A stretch of DNA of 64,000 nt from Ciona intestinalis. Lineage: Eukaryota; Chordata; Ascidiacea; Phlebobranchia; Cionidae. Of the stretch, positions 10,915 to 23,900 are shown one piece after another. The notes beneath the pieces are model-generated. The model saw only the letters and a list, made by a program, of their open reading frames with translations. It was not told the DNA's origin and ran no database searches. A program made the position numbers and the translations under genes. The first letter of the stretch is position 1; every line of letters starts with the position of its first letter. The DNA lies in contig NC_020167.2 of NCBI RefSeq assembly GCF_000224145.3, forward strand, positions 7,561,777 to 7,625,776, read 5' to 3'.

Positions 10915-11112
10915 GGCACTAGTGAAGAATCCTCCAGTACGTTACAGATTACTAGATTAGGCTGGTGCAAAGTGTAAGACGTTATATTGGTTAGGGGTTA
11001 TTGGTTTTAAGGGTTACTATTTGGTTGTTTTGTTACGTTTAGCAATTTTTTTTCTTTTTTAGTCTCTGGTTTTTTTCTATAGGCAAGGGGGGGAGGATTC
11101 CTCACTTAGCGT
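10915..11112. mobile_element. MITE family D upstream of MARCHF6
   Basis: The left end ggcactagtgaagaatcctc is mirrored by ggaggattcctcacttagcg at the right end. Related copies are at 27958-28105, 28163-28317 and 49113-49268. Confidence 0.75.
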
Positions 11113-11248
11113 AGGAAAAGAATTATTCACTAAAACCAGTTCTTATTTTTTATCATTATCCAAGGCAAATCATTTTCATTTTTCTTACAGCTAAAAGTTG
11201 ATAAGTTGTATTCGGTGTTACCTTGGCTGAGAAGCCAGCATCAGCGTG

Positions 11249-13912
11249 ATGGACGATGACGAGGATATTTGCCGTGTTTGTAGATCTACAGCGTTTCCCG
11301 ACCGACCCCTCTTCCACCCTTGTATTTGTACAGGAAGCATAAGACACATACACCAAGACTGTTTGCTACAATGGCTGCGGCACAGTAGGAAGGAATATTG
11401 CGAACTGTGCAAACATAAATACACCTTTAAACCGATCTATAGCCCAGACATGCCCAATCGTCTCCCAGTTAGAGATTTATTGAAAGGTTTTGCAAGAAGT
11501 ATAACATCTGCAGTTAAATGTTGGGTGCATTATACATTAGTTGCAATCGCATGGCTGGGTGTGGTTCCACTTACAGCTTCCCGTATCTACAACTGTATAT
11601 TTGCTGGCTCTGTTAAAGTTCTTCTTTCACTGCCAATGGATATGTTATCGACCAAAAACATCACTGCAGATATTCTACACGGGTGTGTCGTGGTTGCCTG
11701 CACGGTGAGCGCGTTTGTTTGCCTCGTGTGGCTGAGGGTACAAATAATGAACGGCGACATGCCTCAATGGTTGATGCAGCGACAAGAAGAAGTTGAAGTC
11801 ATCGAACCACAGCCGCACAACAATGATAGGGAACAAGAAGTAAATGAACCGGAAGCAAACGACGGGGAAGTTATCGTCAACAACAACAATGTCGACGAGG
11901 TTAACGTTCCAAACCCTGAGATCATACATGAGGAACCGATAGCTGATGAGGTTCAAGAAAATAATGACGCCGATAATATCAATTGGGACGCAATAAACTG
12001 GGATAGAGCAGCAGACGAGCCAACATGGGAGAGGTTTCTCGGTCTCGATGGTTCGTTACTTTTCTTAGAGCATGTGTTCTGGGTTGTAGCCTTGAACACA
12101 CTGTTTATCTTAGTGTTTGCGTTCTGTCCTTACCATTTAGGACATTTTATCTTGCTCAGTGTGGATCTGAATACATATGTGGTTGCCACACGATTTGAAG
12201 GGGTGTTGACAACATTATGTGGGTATGTTATAGTTGCTGCTGGGTTTCTATTAGCACATGCAGCTTTACAAATCACAAAGTTACAATGGCCAGGCCGTGT
12301 TTTCGGGTTCTGCTATATCATACTAAAAGTTGGACTTCTGGTATTAGTTGAAATTGGAGCCTTTCCATTGGTTTGTGGCTTATGGTTGGATATATGTACA
12401 CTGGATTTGTTTGATGCTACAATATCAATACGCAGGGACGGCTACCTTGCTTCCCCAGGAACCTGCATATTTGTTCACTGGCTAGTGGGCATGGTGTTCG
12501 TGTTCTACTTTGCAACTTTCCTGATGTTGCTACGAGAAGTTTTGCGACCGGGAGCTCTTTGGTTCTTGCGCAACTTAAACGACCCGGACTTTAACCCGAT
12601 CCATGAAATGATTCACCTTCCAATTTACCGTCACTGCAGGAGATTCCTTCTCTCTGTCATCATATTTGGCATCACTATTGTTATCATAGCATGGTTTCCC
12701 GTCAAACTGATCGGTTACTGCATCCCCAACTTTTTACCTTACAACGGCTCAGCCCAATACACTTCTCCAGTTGGGGAGTTTCCCTTGCAGCTGCTCGTGC
12801 TGCAGTTTGTGCTACCAGGTTTGCTGGAGCAAGGACATACAAGGATCTGGTTGAAAGGAACAATCAAGTTATGGTCAAAAGTCGTTGGAGGAATGCTGGG
12901 CGTCAAATCATATCTACTCGGTGATGATGAGCAAAGAGTTATACTTGTTCCTGATGATAATAATAACAACGAACCAGCTGAGAACGCGGGTATTCCACCA
13001 CTTCATGCTCAACATGGAGTAGCTAATGAATGGAACATGACGCAGCCGTACACAGCGCCTAACATGTTCACTGCTCGACTTATTCTTCTTCTCTGCAGCG
13101 TTTCGATATCCTTGACGTTAGTTTCAGCAATGGTGTTGTACGTACCGGTCACCGTTGGTCGGTTTGTGTTTAACCGATTGTTTGGTGTGCATGGGATCAT
13201 AACAGCAACTGGAGACAAAGACATGGTGATGCACGAGTTATACACAGTTGCTATTGGCCTCTATATGTGTTGGTTGGCTGTACGAGTTTGCTTTCTTCTT
13301 TCAACGTGGGCACCTCGTCAATGGAGCGCTGTTCGTAGCAAGGTTGTTGATGTGATTTCTACGGGAGTTAAAGCCATTATTTTGTCCGTCTTTATTTGTG
13401 GGTTAATACCTCTTATGATGGGGGTTCTATTTGACTTAGTGGTGATAATTCCTCTAAGAGTCCCTGCACACCAGACACCTGTTATATTCTTATGGCAGGA
13501 CTGGGCACTGGGCGTTCTGCTCTTCAAACTAGTTACAGCTTGTCTAATATTCGGTCCTGACAACACGATTAAAACCGCTATTGAAGAAGCTTACAACCAA
13601 GGTTTGCAGAGGATGTCTTTGAAAACAACACTGACAGACACAGTTTTCCCAGTGATAAAAACTCTAGCTCTGTGTTTAACAATCCCGTATGTAACTGGGC
13701 ACATTATCCCGGTAATCTTCAGCACAAATGAAACCCTGACAGCATTTTTCTACTGGAGGACATACCCGTTAATGATCTCATGTGCTTCATTCATATGCTT
13801 CTGCATATTTGAAATTAAACAGTTTCAACGTTTATGCGACCGGATTAAAAATGAGCGCTACTTAATTGGAAAGCGACTAATTGACTACGAACCAGCGGAG
13901 CGTCGCACTTAA
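11249..13912 (+). CDS. MARCHF6: MARCHF6/Doa10-type ER E3 ubiquitin ligase, intronless
   Basis: One uninterrupted frame of 887 residues, close to vertebrate MARCHF6. The true ATG is at 11249; the codon before it is GTG. Residues 8-54 form a RING-CH (C4HC3) finger with C8, C11, C25, C27, H35, C38, C51 and C54. An acidic Asn/Glu-rich loop follows (about 185-255), then many hydrophobic segments consistent with the roughly 14-helix Doa10/TEB4 fold. The extreme C-terminus reads RYLIGKRLIDYEP, matching the conserved C-terminal element of this family. Known role: an ER-membrane ubiquitin ligase in ER-associated degradation, including sterol-synthesis enzymes. The lack of introns is unusual, since vertebrate genes have many. 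An AATAAA lies at 14223-14228. Confidence 0.95.
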   Translation: MDDDEDICRVCRSTAFPDRPLFHPCICTGSIRHIHQDCLLQWLRHSRKEYCELCKHKYTFKPIYSPDMPNRLPVRDLLKGFARSITSAVKCWVHYTLVAIAWLGVVPLTASRIYNCIFAGSVKVLLSLPMDMLSTKNITADILHGCVVVACTVSAFVCLVWLRVQIMNGDMPQWLMQRQEEVEVIEPQPHNNDREQEVNEPEANDGEVIVNNNNVDEVNVPNPEIIHEEPIADEVQENNDADNINWDAINWDRAADEPTWERFLGLDGSLLFLEHVFWVVALNTLFILVFAFCPYHLGHFILLSVDLNTYVVATRFEGVLTTLCGYVIVAAGFLLAHAALQITKLQWPGRVFGFCYIILKVGLLVLVEIGAFPLVCGLWLDICTLDLFDATISIRRDGYLASPGTCIFVHWLVGMVFVFYFATFLMLLREVLRPGALWFLRNLNDPDFNPIHEMIHLPIYRHCRRFLLSVIIFGITIVIIAWFPVKLIGYCIPNFLPYNGSAQYTSPVGEFPLQLLVLQFVLPGLLEQGHTRIWLKGTIKLWSKVVGGMLGVKSYLLGDDEQRVILVPDDNNNNEPAENAGIPPLHAQHGVANEWNMTQPYTAPNMFTARLILLLCSVSISLTLVSAMVLYVPVTVGRFVFNRLFGVHGIITATGDKDMVMHELYTVAIGLYMCWLAVRVCFLLSTWAPRQWSAVRSKVVDVISTGVKAIILSVFICGLIPLMMGVLFDLVVIIPLRVPAHQTPVIFLWQDWALGVLLFKLVTACLIFGPDNTIKTAIEEAYNQGLQRMSLKTTLTDTVFPVIKTLALCLTIPYVTGHIIPVIFSTNETLTAFFYWRTYPLMISCASFICFCIFEIKQFQRLCDRIKNERYLIGKRLIDYEPAERRT

Positions 13913-14951
13913 CTATTGTCCTTTATTAAATGGTGCGAAAAGAAAAAAAATATTTAGAAAAAAACGCCATTTTTTTATTGCGATCGCAGTAAAAAAGCCA
14001 CCATTCTGTTATAATGAATATCAAATGGTTTAAAATTCAATTCATTTCACTGTGTGGTACTTCGTACATGTATATATAACTGTTGTATATTTGCATAAGC
14101 AAGATGTAGACCTGTACATAGTGTCCAGAGATTGCTGCAATAATTGTAAAATATTTCATGTGTTTTTCTTAACTTGTTGTGTGTGTGGTTTGGAATTGAA
14201 ATGAACGTAATTAAGTTTTTAAAATAAAGAACTGCTTAAGTTGTGTTGGAAACAGATTCTTTTACATTAAAAAGACGAAATATATATGTATATATTCCAT
14301 ATTCATCAGCTGTACCACCATACTTGGTAAACTGATACGAAAAAAGCATTTAAACTGATACGAAAAAAGCATTTATAAAGGTTCATACACTTCCTCAACT
14401 TTTAAATATTAAACAGGTTTTTTAAGTTAAAACAAACAAAAAATAGATTCTATTATTTCGCTTTACCAAAAACATATTTTTTAAAATTAAAAAGGCCAAA
14501 AAATATATTTCATAATAATTAGCTTCAGCACCATTAAAAAATGCAGTTTAATACGGCAGCTTTACCACCAGACTTAACTAACTGATGCAAAAAGAGCATT
14601 TCGAAATGTTCAAACACTTCATATCTGTAAAACAACCAAGTCCCCAAAATCGTGCGGTTTTCTCTTTTATTTAATGATAAAATTCCGGGTTTGGCCGGGA
14701 ATATAAAATGTAAAATACAGAAGCTGTCAAACTTATTGAATGTTGATACCAGTTTTTGGTTTCATAAAAAAACAACGCAATTGGCTAAAAAGTGCAGAAA
14801 AATCAGTTCAAAATAATTTTTCGAAAAAAATTTCCATTTTTTGATCAATATGTTTTTGGGTAGCTGCAACTAAAAACTTATGTCTTTCCACAATTGAAAT
14901 AAATACTTGAAGACTGTATCTGTCATGATATAACTCAACACATTGTTAAGA
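13913..14951. other. Convergent 3' flanks of MARCHF6 and TNPO3
   Basis: AT-rich, with no exon. It holds the MARCHF6 polyadenylation signal (AATAAA at 14223-14228), a candidate minus-strand TNPO3 signal (tttatt on the plus strand at 14666-14671) and a short direct repeat aactgatacgaaaaaagcat near 14330-14370. Confidence 0.6.
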
Positions 14952-17900
14952 TCATCTGTACAGTCGACAGAAGTCGCGTAGATGGTAGCTAACTATCTTC
15001 CATTCAGTAGCTCTGTGGGACAATTTAAAAAAATTGAATATTTTGGGTTTCGTTTAAAAAGATAATGAAGTATTCAAAATATTAGTTTCGTTTAAGATTT
15101 TCACAATAATGTACAGTTGCTCTGTATGTAAAAAAGTAAGAATTCAAACAAAAAAAATTAATATTTTAAGTCTTGTTTAAAAAAGATAAAAAAAGTTTTC
15201 ACAATCACAATATTTGTTTCGTTTAAGAATTTCGCAATAATCTAATCTGTATGTAAAAAAGTGAGAATTCAAGCATTTAAATTTAAACTGTTTTCATATT
15301 TTAAGTTGTTTTTCAAAAGATAAAAAAAATTAGGTTTTTGTTCGATTTTAGCAGAACTAGTCTACAATTTACAAAACACAGAAATATATTTTTTACTGTT
15401 ATCAGAATAGGTTTTAATAAAAACGATAGCTTTATCCACAATACTAGATTTCACTATATAAGTACCTACCCTACTAGCCACAAATATTGGAAAAAAACCT
15501 AATAATAGTTTAGTAATAACCACTATTACAAACTTACACTGTAACTTCTGCATGGAATTGTAATGTTTGTTCCGGGGTTGCTGTTGCAAGTGTTGCTTCA
15601 GTGGGTAAGTTCTTCAAAGCTGACATGAACCACGTGGAAAACGCCTGAAACAAATTAATCACAAATTTCAATGCATTCTATTCTATGTGGGTGCCATGGG
15701 TTCTAGGATTTAGGCCCGAATTGACCCATTACCTTAACCACAATAGTACATATTGGATGTACCAAGTATTTAAATTCACCTTGCAAAGGTTGTTCAGAGT
15801 ACAGACAAGTAAACGTGCATAGGTTAGCATGTCTGGCTGTTGAATTAGAGACAAGTAAATGTAACAGCCAGATTCACCTGCCTGGCTGTTCCAAGTATCA
15901 ATTCCACTCCCTATCAAGCCACACCAACTGTTACCTGTCTGTTACGTTCAATAATTGCCCACCAAAGTTCCGCCACATCAGGATACATATAAGTAGGTAT
16001 GTGGAACAAACATGCTTGTAACGATTGCTCCACAATTTGTCCACCATAACTTTCAATGACTTGTTCAATGATATGCTGCCCACCCTCGCCACTGGCCTGT
16101 CAAATAAATTTGTGAAATTGACACAAAATTGTATAAACCGTAAACTCTGCTTTAGCGGCAGGACACGCGCCCACAATGATAGCAGCGCCAAGCCTCGAAA
16201 CTAGTAAACTCTTGGCTGAAGGCAGAGGCGCTAACCACTTTGGCCGCCCACAAACTTTATGATACAGTATGATATAGTGGGGGGGGAGATTTATGATACA
16301 GTATGGACAGCTTTTAATTCTATTTATTCATCTTATTTGGTAGTAAGCAAAAAAAAAATTACAGAATTATGATACCGTATTCTTACGAAGACACTAAACT
16401 AGAGAATACTGTTATCAGCGGGGCTTGAATCTAGGACCTTCTGGTTACAAGAATATAAACACTTACTACTAAAGTAATTTTAAACTTTAAAATTTTATTT
16501 ATACCCAAAAAAAATTAAAATTTTAATACAAACACCCACAATTGATTCGAATTTTAGCCATTATTTCGAAACTCACCGTGTTTGATATTTTGCATTCCAT
16601 TACATTACGTAAGAACTTAGTGACCGATGCGTTTGCGTCACGATGTTCGTGTTTCAGACCCACGAGGGCGCAATTGAGCAACGCTGGGCAAGCGGGGTGG
16701 CTGAGAAAGTGAGCCGGACATTTCTCTAAAAATCTGAAGAAAAAAATAAAACATTCAAGGTGTAAGAATAGGTTTTGTACATTTTAAAAAGTTTGCAGAA
16801 AAGGTAAACTTTAGTGAAATGGTTTTATATTGCTCGCCATTGTGTACCAAATACAAATTTACTAAGAAACTTAAGTTCTGGCAAATCAATTTTTTTAATT
16901 AAAAAACATGAAATACTTAACATTATATGTGTATGACCAGCCTTTTTGTAATCCAAATAATTTGTTAAAAATTCAAATTTCACAAGATCAAAAACCAGCA
17001 ATAAACGAAACCATAGTTTTCACACAAAAAAACAAAATGTAAATTATTTTATAATATTTCTACCGTGAGCACAATCGGAACATATCATCCACTGTATCGG
17101 GGTGTTCCGATAATCCGTCTTTTTCATTAAGCATTTTAAACGTGGGTTCGGCAAATGATCCAAGCATGGTGGAGAGCGAAGTGTCTATTCCGTATTCATC
17201 AACCTTGAGACAAAGTAACATACTTGGTAACTAGTAAGCGAGGTGTATGAACACTGTGTTATAACGACTGTTGTTGCCCCGCCATGCGAGGATAAACAAG
17301 TTACATACTTGATAACTCGTAAGCTGGCACAAGGTGTATGAACACATCTGTTACAAAGACTGTTGTTTTCCGGCCACGCGAGGATAAAGTATAATCATTT
17401 ATCATCCATAATGTGTAACTTAATCACAAACAAAGAAGAAATCATTAAGTCTATACTTAATCACAAACAAAGAAGAAATCATTAAGTATAAAATAAAAAG
17501 GTCATGATAAAATGAAGTAACAACAGTGTACAATGCATTACATTGTATGTGGAATGTGGGTCCCGCAGCGTGCCACGCCATGGGTCTTAGGATTTAGGCC
17601 AGTATTGACCCATTACCAGCATTATATGCACATTCTATTCTGTATGGGTGAGGTCATACAGTGAGGTACACCATGGGGCCTGGGATTTAGACCAGAGTTG
17701 ACCCATTACCTCAAACCCAGTTAACTTTAACACATTTAACAGGAAATCAATTATAATATAGATATAGAGTGGGTGATGGAAGATGATACACCTTTTTATT
17801 CTATTTTCTCGCCCTCTTCGGTAGTAAACAAAGAACATTCAGAAAATTATAAAACCATATCTTTACGACTCCCATAGACCATTGTTAATTGTTTTAAACA

Positions 17901-20900
17901 CAATCTCCATATTTGAACATTGTGCTAAAGGTGTTCCATTTTCCCCCACCCCACCCTCATATATATTAATAAGCTTCTTACCAGCACACTACCAAGGTAT
18001 AAGAAACAGCTGTGAGGATCAGTAAGGTAGGTATGAGTTATAGTTTCCGATATAAGATTAAGCATTGTTGATTGGATGCTACGACCAGCACTTCGTACAG
18101 CAAACCTCACACATCTGGGAAATATTAAACTACATTAAAAAAGGGTGGTGAATTAGACTTTACACTGTAGCTCTAATGTTAAAACCTCACTTAAAGGGGG
18201 TACCAACGTAAAATGAATTTTGTGTATGAATAGAAATACTTAAAGGAGATCTAAAAGTACCATCAAAGTTTCAAAAAACTTATGAGAAAAATAAGTTTAT
18301 GAAATATATCATAAATAATGCCGAAATAAACAAAAATTTGGTCATGCGAAGCAAAACAAGTGTTACCTCATAGGCAGAACAAGGTGTATGAAACAGAACA
18401 CCCGTGTTTTAACGACTTTAATTTCTCCCCCCACTAAGGTAATTCATTAAGATTATGGAAACTTTCAATAGTTTCATTGTAAAAAATAGGCAATTAAACA
18501 AGCATTCTATTCTATGTGGCCAGGTACTTGTATGGGACCTGGAATTGGACCAAAACCTAGAAATCCTATTTAAGGTAATCAGAAATGGTATACTCGGCTA
18601 CCGACTAAACTAGTCTCAAACAACCACCCCACCTGCACCATCTTTCCACAATCCGGTTTTCCGATTTAATTTTTTCTAAAACCGACTTTAGCACCGGCCA
18701 CATCTGTGAATGTATGTCGGTAAGAATAAGTAAATGTTTGAATAAAAAACAGGAAGAAGCAAATTTGCAAAAAAAGTACCATAGATTATTTTAGGTTTTT
18801 TTGCAGAGACTGATGATGCAATTTAGGCGAAATATATCTTTAACAATTGGTTGGGCTTGATTTTTGAATGATACGTTTTTGTATTATCGGATCCTTAAAG
18901 CAGCAAATATACTGTTTTATTTAGAATAAAAAGAAGAAAGAAATGAACTGTTTGTGGGTAAGAATAAGAAAATATTTAAAATAAAAAACAGAATAAGTGA
19001 ATTTACTATTTTAGCCTCACCTGTTCAATGGCCTCCTTACAAGGGTGAACTGAACCATTCTGTGAAGTTACGTTCACGTTTCGAAATATTGTGGCAAGTC
19101 TGTCCAGCCAGATGGTTGGGTCTTTTGTCTGGCCTGCCAAATTGAATATAAATAAAACTTAGATATTCGATTGAAGTAAAATGGCTCTCTCGTTGTTAAC
19201 TGTTTGTTTTTTATTAAAAGTGTAGTTATTTTTTTATAATATGTGATAGAACCAACATAAAATATAAGCCATTATGCAAGCTTAACTTGCTCAGGAAATA
19301 TTTAAACAATAATGGAATAAATGTATTTCTTTATTTTGTGAAGCAATGCTACAAAAACTCTTTTCGCCCATTTCTGCAATTATGTTCTTTTTTTTATAGC
19401 TATACAATTCTGTTATTTTAATTTATATTTATACATATATTTTTTGTTATTATGTTTCATCTATTTTATTTGTGAAAACAAAACCACCTGAGTTATTGGA
19501 GTCAGTTATTTGTTGACCTAACACGACGACTTGCATCGAACATAGATGAGTGATGGCTTCCTTTATTTGCTGGGTTGGCAGGTGGCGCAGTACAGTTACA
19601 ACCCCTGCGGTAAAAAAAAACACTTTTAGCGAATAATTTAAAAGATTTGATTTTTAGGAGTTTTTAACCTAAACATATTCACCCCAATGATATTTAATAT
19701 ACCCCGAAAACCTTAATAAAATCAAAATAAAAGACCAATTGTTGAAATAAAGTTACTTTTACATACCAGAAGAAAATATCACTGAAAACTGATTCTATAT
19801 TATGTAAACAAAATTCTTGTATTACCTTTAAGAAGACCTAACGTGGCATCTGCGGAAACTTTTAGTTCATCTGATACCTGAAATAATTTAGAAACATAAA
19901 CTTATAAAGAGTTATCTAAAAAACACAGGATTAAACAGAGCATAAAAAATATAAAAACCTGAAATAATTTATTAACATAAACTTATAAAGAGTTATCTAA
20001 AAAACACAGGATTAAACAGAGCATAAAAAAAAACATAAAAAAACTTTTCGAAAAAAGGCTAAAAAAATCTGTCACGTTATGTTTTTCATTGGTAACCCCT
20101 TTGGCAAAATTACATAGGATTATAGATAAGAACACCTGCATAAGTTTTACTACCAAAGGGTAAAATGGAACACCTTTAGCACTGTTTTATATTTTTTTGT
20201 ATGTTCTGTATTTACCAAACGGGACGCGAAAATAGAATGAAAAAGTGTCCCATCTTCCCCACCCTAACATATATATCAATACCTGCATAAGTTGCAGTAA
20301 GGCAGGGTAATGTTGCGCCATTTGTTGGCAACAAACTTCACATAAATATTGCAACGCTGTGGCTGCTACGGACGCAAGCTCCTGGCACTGGAGGGCAGTA
20401 GTGAGGAATTGTAACGTATGATCTGAAAGTAAATATTACTGGGTTTGTTATAATGGCACATCTTAATAGACGCTAAAGGCATTTGCTCCAACCCAGTGGT
20501 TACTAATGGATTGTCTAAATTATCAACCATTTCCGAAAACAGTCTAAATTATCAACCATTCAGGAAATCACCCACAAAGTTACATACGTGGTTACTTATT
20601 ACTAGGCTCAAGGTGTATGAAACAGAACTTTCTTACCAAGAAAATCCGGATGTTTTTCTATCCAAGCTGAAAGTTCACCAACCAACTGTACACTTGTGTG
20701 CCGAACTGCTATGTGCGTTTCACTCGGGAGTGATAATATTGCTTGTAGGACTTGAGGAACGACGCTGCCTTCACTCCTGGTGGTGGGTAAGCAATGATAT
20801 TATTGTTTCCTACTTAACATTGTTTTTTTTGCTTTTTAAGTGTTATTTTACCCTAATAAAGACGACTTAGATAGGAAGTTGAAACATGGGTCAGTCAATA

Positions 20901-23900
20901 ATTTTGCCAGAAAAGCTAAAATACAAATATGGCGTTGAAATATATATTGCTGTTGCGAGGGATATTATACTTGTATTTTGATTCTGCCAGCAATAATTGT
21001 GGTCGTCTTATTTAAGTTGTCTTTATTAAAATGACACTCAAGTTTAGGTTCTTGCCAGATGATCAAAAATACAAGCGCATACCAAAAATATTTGGATGTC
21101 ATTGCCCACCACAAAAGGATAAAAAAGTAAAATTAATAGCATTTAGAATCTTAAGTTTAAGTCTTTTCTGGAAGATCAAAAGTATAACTACATACTAATC
21201 ATATTTAACAAAAAAAAAATATTCTAGTTCTTGCGACAAGTATTTTGATGATTGATGTTTTAACGTCCATTCAGTCTAATTTCACTCTAATGAAGATGAC
21301 CTAAATAGGACGTTAAACATCAGAGCCAAAATACAAGTAAAACAGACTGACGTTTTGACATGTTTAGCGATGGACGACATGATGAATAACGTTGCTTCAG
21401 TTACGTCCCATGTGCTAGGTGGCGACGTGGAGCTCAACATAGAAAACAAATGAATAAAACACTCGGTGGGGCCGACAAGAAACACGACGTCGCGGACGAG
21501 TTCGGCAACACGTGATCGGAAGTCGCTGAAGTCGTTGTTTTCATCTAAAACTTTATCCTGGGGAATATATATGAATGAATGTAACTTGCTTTATCCTTGC
21601 GTGCCGGAAAACCACAGTCGTTATTACACAGGTGTTCAGTTTTATACACCTTATGTCAGCTAATAAGTAATGTATGTTACTTTGTGGGTGATTATACATA
21701 TAATTTTAACAGATATATATTATGTGTAAAAAGGGTTACACAAACAAGTGGTTAGTCATTGTGGCAAAAGGAGCTGTCCAAAAAATTTAAATTCAAAATT
21801 TGCGTGCTAGCACCCATGGCATGCCAAGCTGCGGGACCTAAACCTAAACCACATAGAACAGAAGTGAATTTTTCTGTAACTTAGTTGCAAAATTGTAGCA
21901 AAATTGTGCAGAACTTTCTTTCCCATCTGGAACTTAACGTATACTACCACACAAAACAGTGAATCCCACAGAAAATTAAACAAGTGAATTTTTTTCTGTT
22001 ACTTACATTATCTGGTTCCATCTGACAATGCCTAACAAGCGAACATATGAGGCGTTCAATGTAAGGACCAAATACTTGTCGAACAATATCTTCGTTACTT
22101 GAATATAACATCTCAGATAAACGATACCAAAAATTGAAGGTGATTTCTGCAACCTGTATGGTTTATACCTTAACTAAGTACATATTTATAACACAATGTA
22201 TATACATATAGTTATTCTTAGAAATCTTAGCCGCAATATTCTAATACAAAATGCTTGTACCATAACTGGAATGTGGTTTCTGCAACCTGTAGTATGTGCA
22301 CTGTAGTTTTGTTATAAAATAATGCATGTACATATATTGTTATATGTGTGTATATACTGTAGTTTTGTATGTGTACTGTAAGATTGTGGAGGCCTGCCAC
22401 GTTGTGTGAGCGCCGACGCGTACGCGAGTGCCTTTTTCCCACGTTTGGTTTATCTACCAGATAAATACCGCGTATGGTGTTCATTCGCACTTTTAGTTTA
22501 CCGCTCGCAACACAACGTTCTGCAACCGCTACAAGATAATGCATTTACTACATACATAGTTATCGTTAGCTGAAATATTTTGATATAAAATGCATGTACC
22601 TTAATTTCAATGGCATTTCTTAAACCTGCAATAATGTCTATTATTTATAGCTGAGAAATTTGTTATAAAATATTGCAGGGGCACACCCAGGGGGTGAGGG
22701 AACACCATTCCCCCTTTCAAAAAATTACAAAAATAAATTTAAAAGTAAGTAGCCTAATATGGTAATACCCGCTTTTTTTTTTCTAGCTGCGGCATTGCAT
22801 GCACATATACATTTTATAATTTTGTGTCCCACACATGATTTTTTTTGTAATATCAGGCCCAACATTTGAACTACAATGTAAATAAAAGTAAAAAAATTTG
22901 GACTACAATATAAAAGTACAATATAAGAGAAAAAGTTTAAAAAATATTTAAATTTTACAAATATAGGTCATACCTCATACTGGCAGTGTCCGTTGCACAA
23001 TAGCAAAAGGTCAAGGGTCACAAGGTCGCCCAGCCCGTCACCCGGCATATTAACGAGCATTTCCAATAACGACTCAGCAAGTTCGGTGAACACTCGACAC
23101 AAATTTAAACATCTGACGATGAAAGTATTTTTTTTTTTTTTTGCAACAACTTAGTAAAAATGTTATACTGATTTAGTTGGACAAATAAAAAAGTTAAAAA
23201 TCCTGTTATTGTAAATCGATGTGGCGCATAGTGTATGCACCATCTATTTATTATTTTAAGAATTTTAAGATTTTTTTAGAACCAAATCTCTCCGCTTCTT
23301 TTTTATTTGTTTCGATGTGGCGGAACCTCAGTAACAGCTAAACTTTTTATAACCAGTCATTACTTGGCGGCTCGCGTCAGTAAAAATGCGGTTTCCAGAA
23401 AGTTACGTATCGCATGACGTCATAACCTAAAAGTAACTGCTGTCTTGCCACCCGGTTATCGTCTAAATGCTTAATGTTTCGACGCCAAGTTGGCGCTACA
23501 TCCCATGCATTCTGTACCTTTTTTAAACAATTTGGTGTATTCTTTAAATAAATAGAATCTTATGCCTCACTTGTCTGTGTCTTCATGAGCAATAGCGCTG
23601 TGGTAAGCTTCTCGTAACGAGTGCGCGCCTTCAAATAAAAGTTGAACTAGATCGGAATTCTTCGTCACATCTTCTGTGGCATAGAGGGCAGCACACACAC
23701 AGTCGCATGCTGATTCGTATAAAGAAGAAGACATGGATATGTCCTTCTGTAAAAGGGGGATAAAGCAAAAATTAAAAAAAAAAAATTAAATTTAAAAAAT
23801 GTAGAAATAAAGTTTAATTACAAAAAATGAAAAAAAATATTAAAACCTGCATATTTAAATTTTAGACTTAAAAAAATATTTTACACAGTTTTAAGTAGAC

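Larger units (their letters stand above)
9361..11190. other. Intergenic region between SLC6 and MARCHF6
   Basis: Holds the SLC6 3' flank with paired TGACGT motifs (9362-9386), a family A MITE (9617-9812) and a family D MITE (10915-11112). Open frames here look like chance and show no recognisable protein. A strong acceptor tttttcttacag ends at 11190, 58 bases before the MARCHF6 ATG. It could close a 5'UTR intron or be a spliced-leader acceptor, which Ciona uses; this is inference. Confidence 0.6.
15460..17965. repeat. Long near-identical duplication, copy 2 (inside TNPO3)
   Basis: The copy of 499-2662 that lies in its proper gene context (TNPO3 introns 18-22). Compared with copy 1 it carries an extra block of about 370 bp at 17298-17665 made of a SINE tail, a 38-bp tandem duplication and one interspersed repeat. 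Confidence 0.9.

Noticed and set aside
11675..13566. Several 75-95-codon frames overlapping MARCHF6
   Set aside because: Shadows in other frames of the long MARCHF6 coding sequence.
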